Source: Candidatus Nomurabacteria bacterium
GTDB taxonomy: Bacteria; Patescibacteriota; Minisyncoccia; Phycocordibacterales; UBA9973
DNA length: 11,119 nt
Direction: 5' to 3'
Assembly: GCA_027327845.1 (NCBI GenBank)
Contig: DAHVYC010000014.1
Span: 1-11,119 of the forward strand
Shown here: positions 1-7,347 of the stretch, piece after piece
Position numbering within the stretch: position 1 is the stretch's first letter
How the letters are laid out: each line of letters starts with the position of its first letter
Position numbers and translations under genes: made by a program
Notes under the pieces: generated by a model
The model's input: only the letters and a program-made list of their open reading frames with translations
Database searches by the model: none
Told to the model about the DNA's origin: nothing

Positions 1-2
1 GA

Positions 3-68
3 GAAATATTCAAAGAAGGCGCCCTCTTTTCTTTTAGAAATAAAGCTTGTTTTAAATATGTTCCTTAA
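3..68 (+). CDS. C-terminal fragment of an unidentified protein (tentative)
   Basis: The frame beginning at base 3 is open from the window edge to a TAA at 66-68 and would encode 21 residues ending in FRNKACFKYVP. Ten bases after the stop lies a strong hairpin that would also terminate the opposing murA, the arrangement expected for two convergent genes. I do not recognise the family; a basic C-terminus of this kind is uninformative. Frame 1 is also open across this stretch, but it runs through the hairpin and into murA on the wrong strand, so I prefer frame 3. The call rests on context and is weak. Confidence 0.3.
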   Translation, partial: EIFKEGALFSFRNKACFKYVP

Positions 69-77
69 TTTTCAAAT

Positions 78-111
78 AAAAAGCGCACAAAAACAAATTG
101 TGCGCTTTTTT
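78..111. terminator. Bidirectional intrinsic terminator between convergent genes
   Basis: A 13-bp perfect inverted repeat (78-90 with 98-110) has the GC core GCGCAC/GTGCGC, a 7-nt loop, A-runs on the left and T-runs on the right. Each strand therefore has a hairpin followed by a U-tract. The right arm overlaps the murA stop codon (110-112), so murA terminates immediately. The plus-strand gene fragment ending at 68 would use the same structure. Confidence 0.85.
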
Positions 112-1441
112 AATTCAAAATTTTTATATCTGCTCCGATAGAGTTTAGGCGTTTGGCTATTTCTTCATAGCCTCTATTTATCATATAAACATTGCGCAGT
201 ATCGAAATACCAGGAGCTCCAAGCATTGCAATTAATATCACCATTGCCGGACGGAGAGCTGGCGGGCAGACTACTTGTGCTGGCTTAAGGGGCGTTCCAC
301 CTTGAATATAAACCCTATGTGGATCTGCCAAAGTTATGCTTGCACCGAGACGATTCAACTCGGTGAAATATATGGCCCGGTTCTCATATACCCAGTCGTG
401 GATCATAGTTTGACCTTTTGCCTTTACAGCCACTGCGACGAAAAATGGCAGGTTATCTATATTTATACCAGGATATGGATTTGAATGTATTTTATCAGCC
501 AAGGCTTTTAATTTGCTCGGGAAAATTTCCAAGTCTACAAGTTTTGTCCTTCCATTATAAGAATAATATCTTTTTAAAATTTTAAACTTGAGACCCATTC
601 TTTTTAATTTTTCCAATTCCAATGAAAGGAAGTCCACAGGACATCTTAAAATAGAGAGTTTCGAATCGGTCACTATACATGCGGAAATGAACATCATTGA
701 CTCTATAGGATCTTCGCTATTCCAATATTCGATATTTTTATTTATTTCTTTTACTCCGTGTACTGTCAAAGTGGAGGTGCCTATACCGTCTATTTTTACT
801 CCTAGAGCTTCAAGGAAAAAACAAACTTCCTGTACCATATAGTTGGCACTAGCGAAAGATATGATCGTTTTTCCTTCGATTAAAGAAGCGGCAGTCAATA
901 CGTTTTCACAGGCGGTATCACCAGATTCATACATCACTACATCCGCAGGTTTTAGTTTTTTTGAATCTATTTGGTAACTTTGGGAAGTTGTCTTTATCTT
1001 TACACCGAGATCTTCCAGCGCATAAGTATGAGCCGCTATGGTGCGTTTGCCCAGTTTACATCCTTCAGCGTGAGGAATAGCGAAAGACGTTAGGAAGTGG
1101 ATAAGGGGCCCTATAAACATTACTATGGAGCGAGTTTTAACGGCAGATTCGGCATTTATATTTTTTAAATCAAACTTTTTTGGAGTTTTTATAACTACGG
1201 TATTTTCCTTTTTCCATTGTACTTTTACTCCGATACTTTCCAGTATTTCTATTACTCTGTAGACTTCCTCTATTCTTGCTATGCCATGTAGGGTAGTAGT
1301 GCCCTTATTTAAAAGCGAAGCGCAAAGTAGGCCGACAGATCCGTTTTTTGAGAAATTAGTGGTAATTTTACCATGAAGTTTTTTACCACCATTTACCCTA
1401 AAATCAATCAAATTATTTTTAGTTTTCTCTATATTTTTCAT
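110..1441 (-). CDS. murA: UDP-N-acetylglucosamine 1-carboxyvinyltransferase (MurA family, divergent)
   Basis: This EPSP-synthase-fold enzyme would transfer enolpyruvate from PEP to UDP-GlcNAc, the first committed step of peptidoglycan synthesis in the cytoplasm. At 443 aa it is slightly longer than usual (about 420), through a 10-residue N-terminal extension. Expected active-site positions can be traced: K32-N33 (usual K22-N23), R104, loop Cys C128 with R133 five residues on, D329 in PYPGINID, R397 in PPALRP and R423 in INRGYE. The catalytic loop reads AEGCKLGKRTIAAH instead of the usual PGGCxIGxRPVDLH, so the protein is divergent and may be a second MurA-like paralogue. The ATG at 1439-1441 lies 8 nt after the tRNA-Leu and has no Shine-Dalgarno sequence. 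A TTG at codon 11, just before the conserved FRVNGG start, is a possible alternative. Confidence 0.85.
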   Translation of the reverse strand: MKNIEKTKNNLIDFRVNGGKKLHGKITTNFSKNGSVGLLCASLLNKGTTTLHGIARIEEVYRVIEILESIGVKVQWKKENTVVIKTPKKFDLKNINAESAVKTRSIVMFIGPLIHFLTSFAIPHAEGCKLGKRTIAAHTYALEDLGVKIKTTSQSYQIDSKKLKPADVVMYESGDTACENVLTAASLIEGKTIISFASANYMVQEVCFFLEALGVKIDGIGTSTLTVHGVKEINKNIEYWNSEDPIESMMFISACIVTDSKLSILRCPVDFLSLELEKLKRMGLKFKILKRYYSYNGRTKLVDLEIFPSKLKALADKIHSNPYPGINIDNLPFFVAVAVKAKGQTMIHDWVYENRAIYFTELNRLGASITLADPHRVYIQGGTPLKPAQVVCPPALRPAMVILIAMLGAPGISILRNVYMINRGYEEIAKRLNSIGADIKILN

Positions 1442-1449
1442 TTTGTGGG

Positions 1450-1533
1450 TGCCCAGGGGGAGAATCGAACTCCCATGATGTTGCCATCAATAGATTTTGA
1501 GTCTATCGCGTCTACCAATTCCGCCACCTGGGC
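1450..1533 (-). tRNA. tRNA-Leu (anticodon CAA)
   Basis: Read on the minus strand, a class II tRNA of 84 nt folds with a 7-bp acceptor stem GCCCAGG/CCTGGGC. It has a 3-bp D stem (GCG/CGC) and an anticodon stem ATAGA/TCTAT whose loop CTCAAAA gives anticodon CAA (reads UUG). The long variable arm TGATG-GCAA-CATCA and the T arm GGGAG-TTCGATT-CTCCC complete the cloverleaf. The discriminator is A, as expected for tRNA-Leu. The genome continues CCCA rather than CCA, so the 3' CCA is apparently not encoded and must be added. murA begins 8 nt downstream on the same strand. Confidence 0.96.
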
Positions 1534-1550
1534 ATCTTGGCAATTCACAC

Positions 1551-1579
1551 ATTCTACACAAAATTATGCCCGAAATCAA
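1551..1579 (-). promoter_or_regulatory. Sigma70-type promoter for tRNA-Leu and probably murA
   Basis: On the minus strand there is a -35 TTGATT (1579-1574), a 17-bp spacer and a -10 TAGAAT (1556-1551). Transcription would start near 1544, about 10 nt before the mature tRNA. No separate promoter fits between the tRNA and murA, so murA is probably co-transcribed. Confidence 0.7.
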
Positions 1580-1599
1580 TTTTTTCTTTTTGAATTTTA

Positions 1600-1608
1600 T
1601 GATAAGAT
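1600..1608 (+). promoter_or_regulatory. Extended -10 promoter of parB (leaderless)
   Basis: TGA-TAAGAT fits the extended -10 form TGn-TAnnnT. It ends 6 nt before the parB ATG, so the expected start site, about 7 nt downstream, falls on the A of the ATG. No recognisable -35 hexamer is present. The divergent tRNA-Leu promoter lies about 25 bp away. Confidence 0.55.
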
Positions 1609-1614
1609 TTACCT

Positions 1615-2601
1615 ATGTCCAATCTTTATTCCAATTCAATTTTTTGGATCGATACGAAAAAAATAAAGCCGAATCCTTATCAGCCAAGGAGGGATTTCGA
1701 CGAAGTCAAACTGCGAGATCTGGCTGACTCAATAAAGCAATATGGAGTATTGCAGCCCCTTACTGTTTCAAGAATGGAAGTAGAAAAAGAAGGAGGTGGC
1801 CTTACTACGGAATATGAGCTTATAGCCGGAGAGCGAAGGTTGCGAGCCGCTATTTTAGCGCAAGTTTCAGAAGTACCGGTAATAATCCGAGAAGGCGATA
1901 CCTCAATGATGAAATTGGAGCTTGCCATCATAGAAAATTTACAAAGAGAAGATTTAAATGTGGTGGATAGAGCCAGGGCCTTTTTTCAGCTGGTAAATGA
2001 ATTTAAATTTACTCACGCCGAGGTGGCAAAAAAGATGGGAAGAAGCAGGGAGTATGTTTCCAATACTTTGCGTATACTTTCTTTGCCGGAGGAAATACTT
2101 CATGCTTTATCGGAGGGTAAAATTACAGAAGGGCATACGAGGCCGATACTCATGCTGGTAGACCATCCTGAAGAGCAGATGGTTTTATTTAAAGAAATAG
2201 TTTATAAAAAGATTACGGTGCGAGAAGCAGAAAGATTGGCCAGAAAAATAGCTTATGACAGAGTCCGCAAGAAAGAGCTTATGCCGGATCCGGAAATCGC
2301 CGAATTAGAAATCGAATTCCAAGATAAGCTCGGCACCAGAGTGCATATAGATAGAAAAGAGTTGGGCGGACAGATAAAGATAGACTTTTTCTCCGTGGAA
2401 GATTTGCGTTCTATTTTGGATTCCATAATGAAAGCGGAAGGAGAAAAGAAACCGAATGATATGCTTGAGAATTATATAAACAAAAATTCTGAAATAAATA
2501 AAGATGTAGCAGAATCAGTGGAGCCGGTAGACGACAGGACAAGTGAAGAAAAGAAAGAAGATGAAGAAAGTTTATACGATATCTCTAATTTTAGCATTTA
2601 A
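1615..2601 (+). CDS. parB: ParB/Spo0J chromosome-partitioning protein
   Basis: ParB binds parS sites near the origin, loads as a CTP-dependent sliding clamp and works with ParA and SMC in chromosome segregation. The N-terminal CTPase domain shows NPYQPR (20-25), the GERRLRA motif (72-78) and ENLQRED (107-113). A helix-turn-helix DNA-binding region covers about 133-155 (VAKKMGRSREYVSNTLRIL). The C-terminal dimerisation domain is at about 228-271 (LGTRVHI, GQIKIDF, VEDLRSIL). A charged, largely acidic tail of about 55 residues (275-328) follows and exceeds the usual family end. No parA is adjacent and I find no perfect parS consensus in the window. The start fits both the family N-terminus and the promoter 6 nt upstream; no Shine-Dalgarno sequence is present. 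Confidence 0.95.
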   Translation: MSNLYSNSIFWIDTKKIKPNPYQPRRDFDEVKLRDLADSIKQYGVLQPLTVSRMEVEKEGGGLTTEYELIAGERRLRAAILAQVSEVPVIIREGDTSMMKLELAIIENLQREDLNVVDRARAFFQLVNEFKFTHAEVAKKMGRSREYVSNTLRILSLPEEILHALSEGKITEGHTRPILMLVDHPEEQMVLFKEIVYKKITVREAERLARKIAYDRVRKKELMPDPEIAELEIEFQDKLGTRVHIDRKELGGQIKIDFFSVEDLRSILDSIMKAEGEKKPNDMLENYINKNSEINKDVAESVEPVDDRTSEEKKEDEESLYDISNFSI

Positions 2602-2634
2602 CTTTTTCCGAGAGCCTCATCTATAGGATTTTAG

Positions 2635-4101
2635 CTATGAGCTACGGCCCAGGGATCGAAGTTTAGAAAGCAAACTATTTTTTTCCAAATAAGACTTTAT
2701 ATGTTTTCTGGCCATGCTTGTCTTGGAATGCTCTTGCCATTTACCGGATGGATGAGCATCTTTCTTGGTAAATATTTCCACAATATCACCGTTTTTCAAT
2801 TCAGAGAAAATCTGGGCTATTTTACCATTTACCTTTACTCCAGATATATGGTTTCCTATATCGGAGTGTATGGAATAGGCGAAATCTATTGGGCTTGAAT
2901 TTTCAGGTAAATCTATGACGTCTCCCTTCGGCGTGAATACGAATATTCTGTCGTTAAAGAAATCGGTTTTTAAATGTTCCAAGTATTTCTTTGGATCGCT
3001 CAATTCATAATTAAAATCTTTCAATTCTTCTATCCATTTAAATTTTGATTTTTCATCACCCTTTTTATCTCTTTTGTCTTTATAAGCAAAGTGAGCAGCT
3101 ATACCGTAGGCGGCTTCCGCGTGCATTTCTTTTGTTCTGATTTGTATCTCAGCTACATTTCCTTCACCAGTGAAAATGGTAGTATGTATAGAACGGTATC
3201 CATTCGGCTTTGGCACAGCTATATAATCTTTTATCCTGCCTGGCAGAGGGCGCCATATGGAATGTATGATACCTAGGACTTTATAGCAATCTTCTATATT
3301 ATTTACCACCACACGTAAGGCTATAATGTCATAGATTTTCTTTATATCCATATCATACCTCAGTAGTTTTTTCCAGAGACTGAATTTATGTTTTATTCTA
3401 TAACTTATTTCTGCGACTTTTACTTTGTTTTTTTCAAGTTCTTCTTTTAATTTAGTACTGACTTCCTCAAGATTCTTTTCAGAAGAATTTTTTTCTTCCG
3501 TCATTAATTCTTCTACTTGCCCATATTCTTTAGGGTAGGCAAAAGGGAAGGCGGCATCTTCTATTTCACCTTTTAGTTTTCCCATGCCTAGCCTATTGGC
3601 CAGAGGCGCGTATACTTCGATGGATTCCAAGGCAATCCTTTTCTTTTTATCTTCTCGTATGAATTGGAGTGTCCGAAGATTATGTAGTCGATCTGCAAAT
3701 TTTATTATGACCACCCGAAGATCATTAGTCATTGCTATAAAAAACTTCCTTAGACTCTCTACATGTCTTTCATGTCCATGATATTTTAAAGTTCCAAGTT
3801 TTGTCACTCCATTTACCAAAAACACTATGTCATCACCAAACTCTTTTTTTAAATCTTCCTCATTTATCGTAGTGTCTTCCAATACATCGTGGAGTAGCCC
3901 TGCAGCTATAGTTTTGGCATCCATGCCAAGCCTGGCTAAAATTTTTGCTGTTTCAAAAACGTGAGTGAAATAAGGGCTATCATCCATTCTTTTTTGTCCT
4001 TCATGCGCGCGTTTTGAAAAGGCATAAGCTTTTTTTATGAGCTCTTTGTCTTCTTCGGGCATTTCTCCAGCTAAATTTATTAGTTCTATGGGGTCTCCCA
4101 T
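2635..4101 (-). CDS. Bifunctional (p)ppGpp synthetase/hydrolase (RelA/SpoT family), C-terminally short
   Basis: This enzyme makes and degrades the alarmone (p)ppGpp. The N-terminal HD hydrolase domain is intact: H47, H71-D72 in LLHDVLEDT, and D137 in FADRLHN. The synthetase domain (about 245-345) carries RIKD (289-292), the RXKD signature of bifunctional and SpoT-type enzymes rather than RelA's EXDD. It also has Y302 and H306 in GYRSIHT and the catalytic E318 in EIQIRT. A TGS domain occupies about 385-446. The protein ends at 488 aa after a short helical tail, so the zinc-finger and ACT/RRM modules of the usual 700-740 aa enzymes are absent. The stop is a clean TAG and only 33 bp separate it from convergent parB, so this looks like a natural short form. 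It follows topA by 24 bp but has its own extended -10 element. Confidence 0.94.
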   Translation of the reverse strand: MGDPIELINLAGEMPEEDKELIKKAYAFSKRAHEGQKRMDDSPYFTHVFETAKILARLGMDAKTIAAGLLHDVLEDTTINEEDLKKEFGDDIVFLVNGVTKLGTLKYHGHERHVESLRKFFIAMTNDLRVVIIKFADRLHNLRTLQFIREDKKKRIALESIEVYAPLANRLGMGKLKGEIEDAAFPFAYPKEYGQVEELMTEEKNSSEKNLEEVSTKLKEELEKNKVKVAEISYRIKHKFSLWKKLLRYDMDIKKIYDIIALRVVVNNIEDCYKVLGIIHSIWRPLPGRIKDYIAVPKPNGYRSIHTTIFTGEGNVAEIQIRTKEMHAEAAYGIAAHFAYKDKRDKKGDEKSKFKWIEELKDFNYELSDPKKYLEHLKTDFFNDRIFVFTPKGDVIDLPENSSPIDFAYSIHSDIGNHISGVKVNGKIAQIFSELKNGDIVEIFTKKDAHPSGKWQEHSKTSMARKHIKSYLEKNSLLSKLRSLGRSS

Positions 4102-4112
4102 ATGTAGGGAGG

Positions 4113-4121
4113 ATTATACCA
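4113..4121 (-). promoter_or_regulatory. Extended -10 promoter of the relA/spoT gene
   Basis: On the minus strand, TGG-TATAAT (4121-4113) is a consensus extended -10 element in the 24-bp gap after topA. The hexamer ends 11 nt before the ATG, so transcription would begin near 4106 with about 5 nt of leader. There is no Shine-Dalgarno sequence; the upstream bases are CCTCCC, the opposite polarity. No convincing -35 is seen within the topA 3' end. Confidence 0.65.
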
Positions 4122-4125
4122 CTTT

Positions 4126-6351
4126 TTAACTTATTTTATTTATCTTGTGTGGATTGTGGTTTTCACACGCCTTATTACTGCATCTTTCAGGTATTGTTTT
4201 AGTACCTTCCATCATTAAAGATCCGCATTTTTTACATATTCTGCCGGTAGGCTTCGCTTTAATAGCAAATTTGCAATCGGGGTAATTAGAACAAGAATAG
4301 AATATGCCGAATCTCCCTCTGCGTTCTACGAGCTCTCCCGATTTACATTCCGGGCATTCGACGCCTGTTTTCTTTCTATTTTCTTCTTCCTCGTCTTTTT
4401 TTATGAATTTACATTTAGGATATCTGGAGCAAGAAATGAAGCTTCCGGAACCATCCCGCCTTTGGCGCACCACCAGAACACCTCCTTTACTTTTTTTAGC
4501 ACTTGATTCATTTCCGCATTCCGGGCATGATTCTCCGGTTTCTTTCGGTCCTTCTAGTTCTGTGCCATCCATCTTTAAGGCACCATCGCAATCCGGATAT
4601 TGCGAACAAGAATAAAATTTCCCCCCACGGGAAAGTTTAATAATCATTTTTCCTCCGCACTTTGGACACTTTATGTTTTTCGGAGCGTCGCCTAAATTGG
4701 TAGCTTTTTCTAAGCCATTTTTATCTTCCACTTCTTTTGAGAAAGGACCATAGAAATCATTCAGAGTTTTTGTATATTCTCGTTCGCCTCTGGATATCTC
4801 ATCCAATTCATCTTCCATCTCTGCAGTAAAGGTATCCGAAATATATTTAGCAAAATGATTTTCCAAGAAATCTGATACGACTTCTCCGACATCGGTAGGG
4901 AAGAGAGTTCTGTTTTCTTTATGGACATATTCTCTGTCTTCTAGGGTTTTCATTATGGATGCATAAGTGGAAGGTCTGCCTATATCACGGGATTCCAATT
5001 CTTTTATGAGGCCGGCTTCAGTGTATCTGCCAGGCGGTTCGGTAAACTTCTCATCTTTGACTAGATTTAGCAATTTTAATTTTTCGCCTTTTTTAGTTTC
5101 AGGCAATTCTACTTCTTCTCCATTACTACCTTTATCTACGGAAAGCCATCCAGGAAAGAGCACCCGTGAGCCCGTAGCAGTAAATTCCGGAAACTCGAAA
5201 TCAAGCTTTCCATCGACAATAGCCGACACTTTGGTTTTTTTAAGTTTGGCATCAGCCATTTGAGAAGATACGGTGCGTTCCCAGATCAATCTATAAAGTT
5301 TCGCTTGCTCTTCATTCCCAGCTGAGAGATTTTCTATATGAGTGGGGCGTATCGCTTCATGCGCTTCTTGAGCATTTTTGGATTTTGCTTTATATACGCG
5401 CGGTTCGGAATATTCTTCCCCATAAGTTTTTTTGATCAAAGAAGCTATTTGTGCTTGAGCGGCAGAAGCTAGATTGGTGCTATCCGTTCTCATATATGTG
5501 ATATGTCCAGCCTCGTAGAGTTTTTGGGCTATTTGCATGGTTCTGGATGGAGAATATCCGAGTCTTGAACTTGCTGTTTGTTGCAAAGTAGAGGTGGTAA
5601 AAGGTGCGCGAGGGGAACGTTTCTGCTCCGATTCCTTTACATCTTTTACGATCCAATTTCCTTTATTTCCAGCCTCGAATATTTTTTGCATCAGCTCTTC
5701 GTCTCTGGGCTCTTTCGAGCAAGTCAGAGTCAGCTTTGCTTTCTTTTCAGCTTCAAAAAGTCCATAGATCTTCCAGTATTTTTCCGGTACGAATGCGCGT
5801 ATTTCACGCTCGCGTTCCATTATTATACGCAAGGCAGGAGATTGAACTCTTCCTGCAGAAAGTCCATAACGCACTTTTTTCCAAATTATTCCCGAAAGAT
5901 CGTATCCTACAAGCCTATCCAGCACCCTCCTGGCCTCCTGAGCTTTTCTTAAGTTGGTATCTATATCTCTAGGATTCTTCAAAGCTTCTTCCACGGCTTC
6001 TTTGGTGATCTCATAAAAAGCCACGCGTTTTACGGGCGCTTTTACTTTCTTATCTTCCTTTAGCAGTTCTTCTATATGCCAAGCTATGGCTTCTCCTTCA
6101 CGATCAGGATCTGTGGCGAGCAGTATCTCGTCTGCTTTACTGGCTAGAAGTTTCAATTCGTGCACCACTTTTTCTTTACCTTTTGAGATTTCGTAATGCG
6201 GAACAAAACCTGCCTTTATATCTATGGCTTTCTTGTTGGATTTCGGGAGATCCCTAATATGGCCGACAGAAGCACGCACTGTGTATTTTCCTCCCAAATA
6301 TTTTTCTATTGTTTTCGCTTTTGAAGGCGATTCGACGATTAGAAGTTTCAT
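4126..6351 (-). CDS. topA: DNA topoisomerase I (type IA)
   Basis: TopA relaxes negatively supercoiled DNA through a 5'-phosphotyrosine intermediate. The N-terminal TOPRIM domain begins LLIVESPSKAKTI, with E7 and the acidic triad in DPDREGE (81-87). The catalytic tyrosine is Y286 in HITYMRTDS, with R288 two residues on; the DIGRPSTYASI motif is at 456-466. The C-terminus carries four Cys4 zinc ribbons: C562/C565/C582/C588, C609/C612/C641/C647, C666/C669/C687/C693 and C706/C709/C724/C729. The first three share the CSxYPxC ending and the fourth is atypical (CSNKAC). At 741 aa all domains are complete. Upstream is dprA, with an 87-bp gap holding a large hairpin; downstream is relA. The ATG has no Shine-Dalgarno sequence and lies 13 nt after that hairpin. 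Confidence 0.97.
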   Translation of the reverse strand: MKLLIVESPSKAKTIEKYLGGKYTVRASVGHIRDLPKSNKKAIDIKAGFVPHYEISKGKEKVVHELKLLASKADEILLATDPDREGEAIAWHIEELLKEDKKVKAPVKRVAFYEITKEAVEEALKNPRDIDTNLRKAQEARRVLDRLVGYDLSGIIWKKVRYGLSAGRVQSPALRIIMEREREIRAFVPEKYWKIYGLFEAEKKAKLTLTCSKEPRDEELMQKIFEAGNKGNWIVKDVKESEQKRSPRAPFTTSTLQQTASSRLGYSPSRTMQIAQKLYEAGHITYMRTDSTNLASAAQAQIASLIKKTYGEEYSEPRVYKAKSKNAQEAHEAIRPTHIENLSAGNEEQAKLYRLIWERTVSSQMADAKLKKTKVSAIVDGKLDFEFPEFTATGSRVLFPGWLSVDKGSNGEEVELPETKKGEKLKLLNLVKDEKFTEPPGRYTEAGLIKELESRDIGRPSTYASIMKTLEDREYVHKENRTLFPTDVGEVVSDFLENHFAKYISDTFTAEMEDELDEISRGEREYTKTLNDFYGPFSKEVEDKNGLEKATNLGDAPKNIKCPKCGGKMIIKLSRGGKFYSCSQYPDCDGALKMDGTELEGPKETGESCPECGNESSAKKSKGGVLVVRQRRDGSGSFISCSRYPKCKFIKKDEEEENRKKTGVECPECKSGELVERRGRFGIFYSCSNYPDCKFAIKAKPTGRICKKCGSLMMEGTKTIPERCSNKACENHNPHKINKIS

Positions 6352-6364
6352 AAGAATTAGTTTC

Positions 6365-6401
6365 TAGGTGCTAGTAGCTAGTGGCTAGCTACTAGCACCT
6401 A
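6365..6401. repeat. 17-bp perfect inverted repeat rich in CTAG, between dprA and topA
   Basis: Arms 6365-6381 and 6385-6401 are perfectly complementary around a 3-nt loop, and CTAG recurs five times in about 32 bp. A further pair, GAATTAG (6354-6360) and CTAATTC (6399-6405), can extend the stem past a bulge. Neither strand has a following T-run, so it is not a canonical terminator. It ends 13 nt before the topA start. It may be an attenuator, a processing site or a dispersed palindromic repeat. Confidence 0.85.
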
Positions 6402-6438
6402 ATTCAAAGTATTACACCAAATGTATTTCTTTTGCAAA

Positions 6439-7296
6439 TTAAATCAATTTTATTTCTCCAAGTTCTTCTTTTATCAGGCCTTTTATTTCCATCACAGATA
6501 ATAGGGAATTCGCTTCTCCGGCCGGCATTTTTACTGCGCGCAAAAGATCGTCTCGAGGCATGGGTTCTCTTAGCATTTTTATCACTTTTTCTTCCTCCAA
6601 CGAAAGATCATCAAATAAAGTGGCCTGTTTTTCTTTCTTTGTCTCGAAACCCAATGCCTCGAGCACATCTTCCGAAGAAAATACCGGGGTAGCTCCTTGT
6701 TTTAAAAGTTTATTCGTGCCCTTGGAGTTCGGAGAAAATATGGATCCGGGAACAGCCAGCACGTCTCTATTGTATTCAGTGGCCAATCTAGCCGTTATTA
6801 ATGTTCCGGATTTTTCTTCTGCTTCTATTATAAGCACTGCTTTGGAGATTCCGGCCATTAGGCGATTTCTCATAGGGAAGCTCCATTGAGTAGCTTTGAA
6901 GTCCGGTTCGAACTCAGACAAGAGACACCCGCCGTTTTTTACAACTTCTTCCATCATTCTTGCGTTAGTTTTTGGGTATATTGCTTCATCAGAAAGACCG
7001 GATCCTGGAAAGACCATGGTTTTTAAGCCGACTTGCATGGATTTCTTGTGAGCGATGGAGTCTATACCCATAGCGAATCCGGAAACTATAACTATCGGGT
7101 ATCCTTTGAGTCCTTCTATTATTTTTTCGCAGGCTTGGCGCCCATAAGAAGTAAATTTACGAGAACCGACCACGCATAAGTAAATCAAATTCTTTTCTTC
7201 CGGCAATTCCCCTATAATCCAAAGATCCTCAGGTGGCTGGGGAATTTCAAGCAAAGATTTTGGAAATTTTTCCTTTGGTAATTTTTTGATTTCCAT
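6439..7296 (-). CDS. dprA: DNA-processing protein DprA (Smf)
   Basis: DprA binds incoming single-stranded DNA during natural transformation and loads RecA. The Rossmann-like core is clear: VVGSRKFTSYG (42-52), VSGFAMGID (71-79), the PGSGL motif (97-101), LLSEFEP (125-131), FPMRNRLMAG (140-149), EAEEKSGTLITARLA (158-172) and VPGSIFSPNSKGTNKLL (182-198). A winged-helix-like C-terminal domain fits residues 228-285. At 285 aa it lacks the N-terminal SAM-like domain of longer homologues. The ATG has no Shine-Dalgarno sequence; TATCAT, a -10-like hexamer, ends 10 nt upstream. It heads the minus-strand run dprA-topA-relA and is divergent from serS. No other competence gene lies in the window. Confidence 0.95.
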   Translation of the reverse strand: MEIKKLPKEKFPKSLLEIPQPPEDLWIIGELPEEKNLIYLCVVGSRKFTSYGRQACEKIIEGLKGYPIVIVSGFAMGIDSIAHKKSMQVGLKTMVFPGSGLSDEAIYPKTNARMMEEVVKNGGCLLSEFEPDFKATQWSFPMRNRLMAGISKAVLIIEAEEKSGTLITARLATEYNRDVLAVPGSIFSPNSKGTNKLLKQGATPVFSSEDVLEALGFETKKEKQATLFDDLSLEEEKVIKMLREPMPRDDLLRAVKMPAGEANSLLSVMEIKGLIKEELGEIKLI

Positions 7297-7306
7297 AGTG
7301 TTTAGA

Positions 7307-7312
7307 ATGATA
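7307..7312 (-). promoter_or_regulatory. Possible -10 element for dprA
   Basis: TATCAT on the minus strand matches the -10 consensus at five of six positions and ends 10 nt before the dprA ATG, which would give a leader of about 4 nt. Neither a -35 nor a TGn extension is seen, so this is weak on its own. It repeats the pattern seen at parB and relA. Confidence 0.35.
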
Positions 7313-7347
7313 CCTACGCACAGAAATATATTTTATAAAACACGCAT

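Noticed and set aside
1..141. An open plus-strand frame 1 from the window edge.
   Set aside because: It would run through the intrinsic terminator and into murA antisense; the frame ending at 68 fits the terminator position better.
588..842. Open frame on the plus strand within murA.
   Set aside because: It is a shadow of murA with no motif, start signal or independent support.
2613..2643. An imperfect hairpin between the convergent parB and relA stops, considered as a terminator.
   Set aside because: The stem is about 7 bp with a bulge and no T-run follows on either strand, so no terminator can be supported here.
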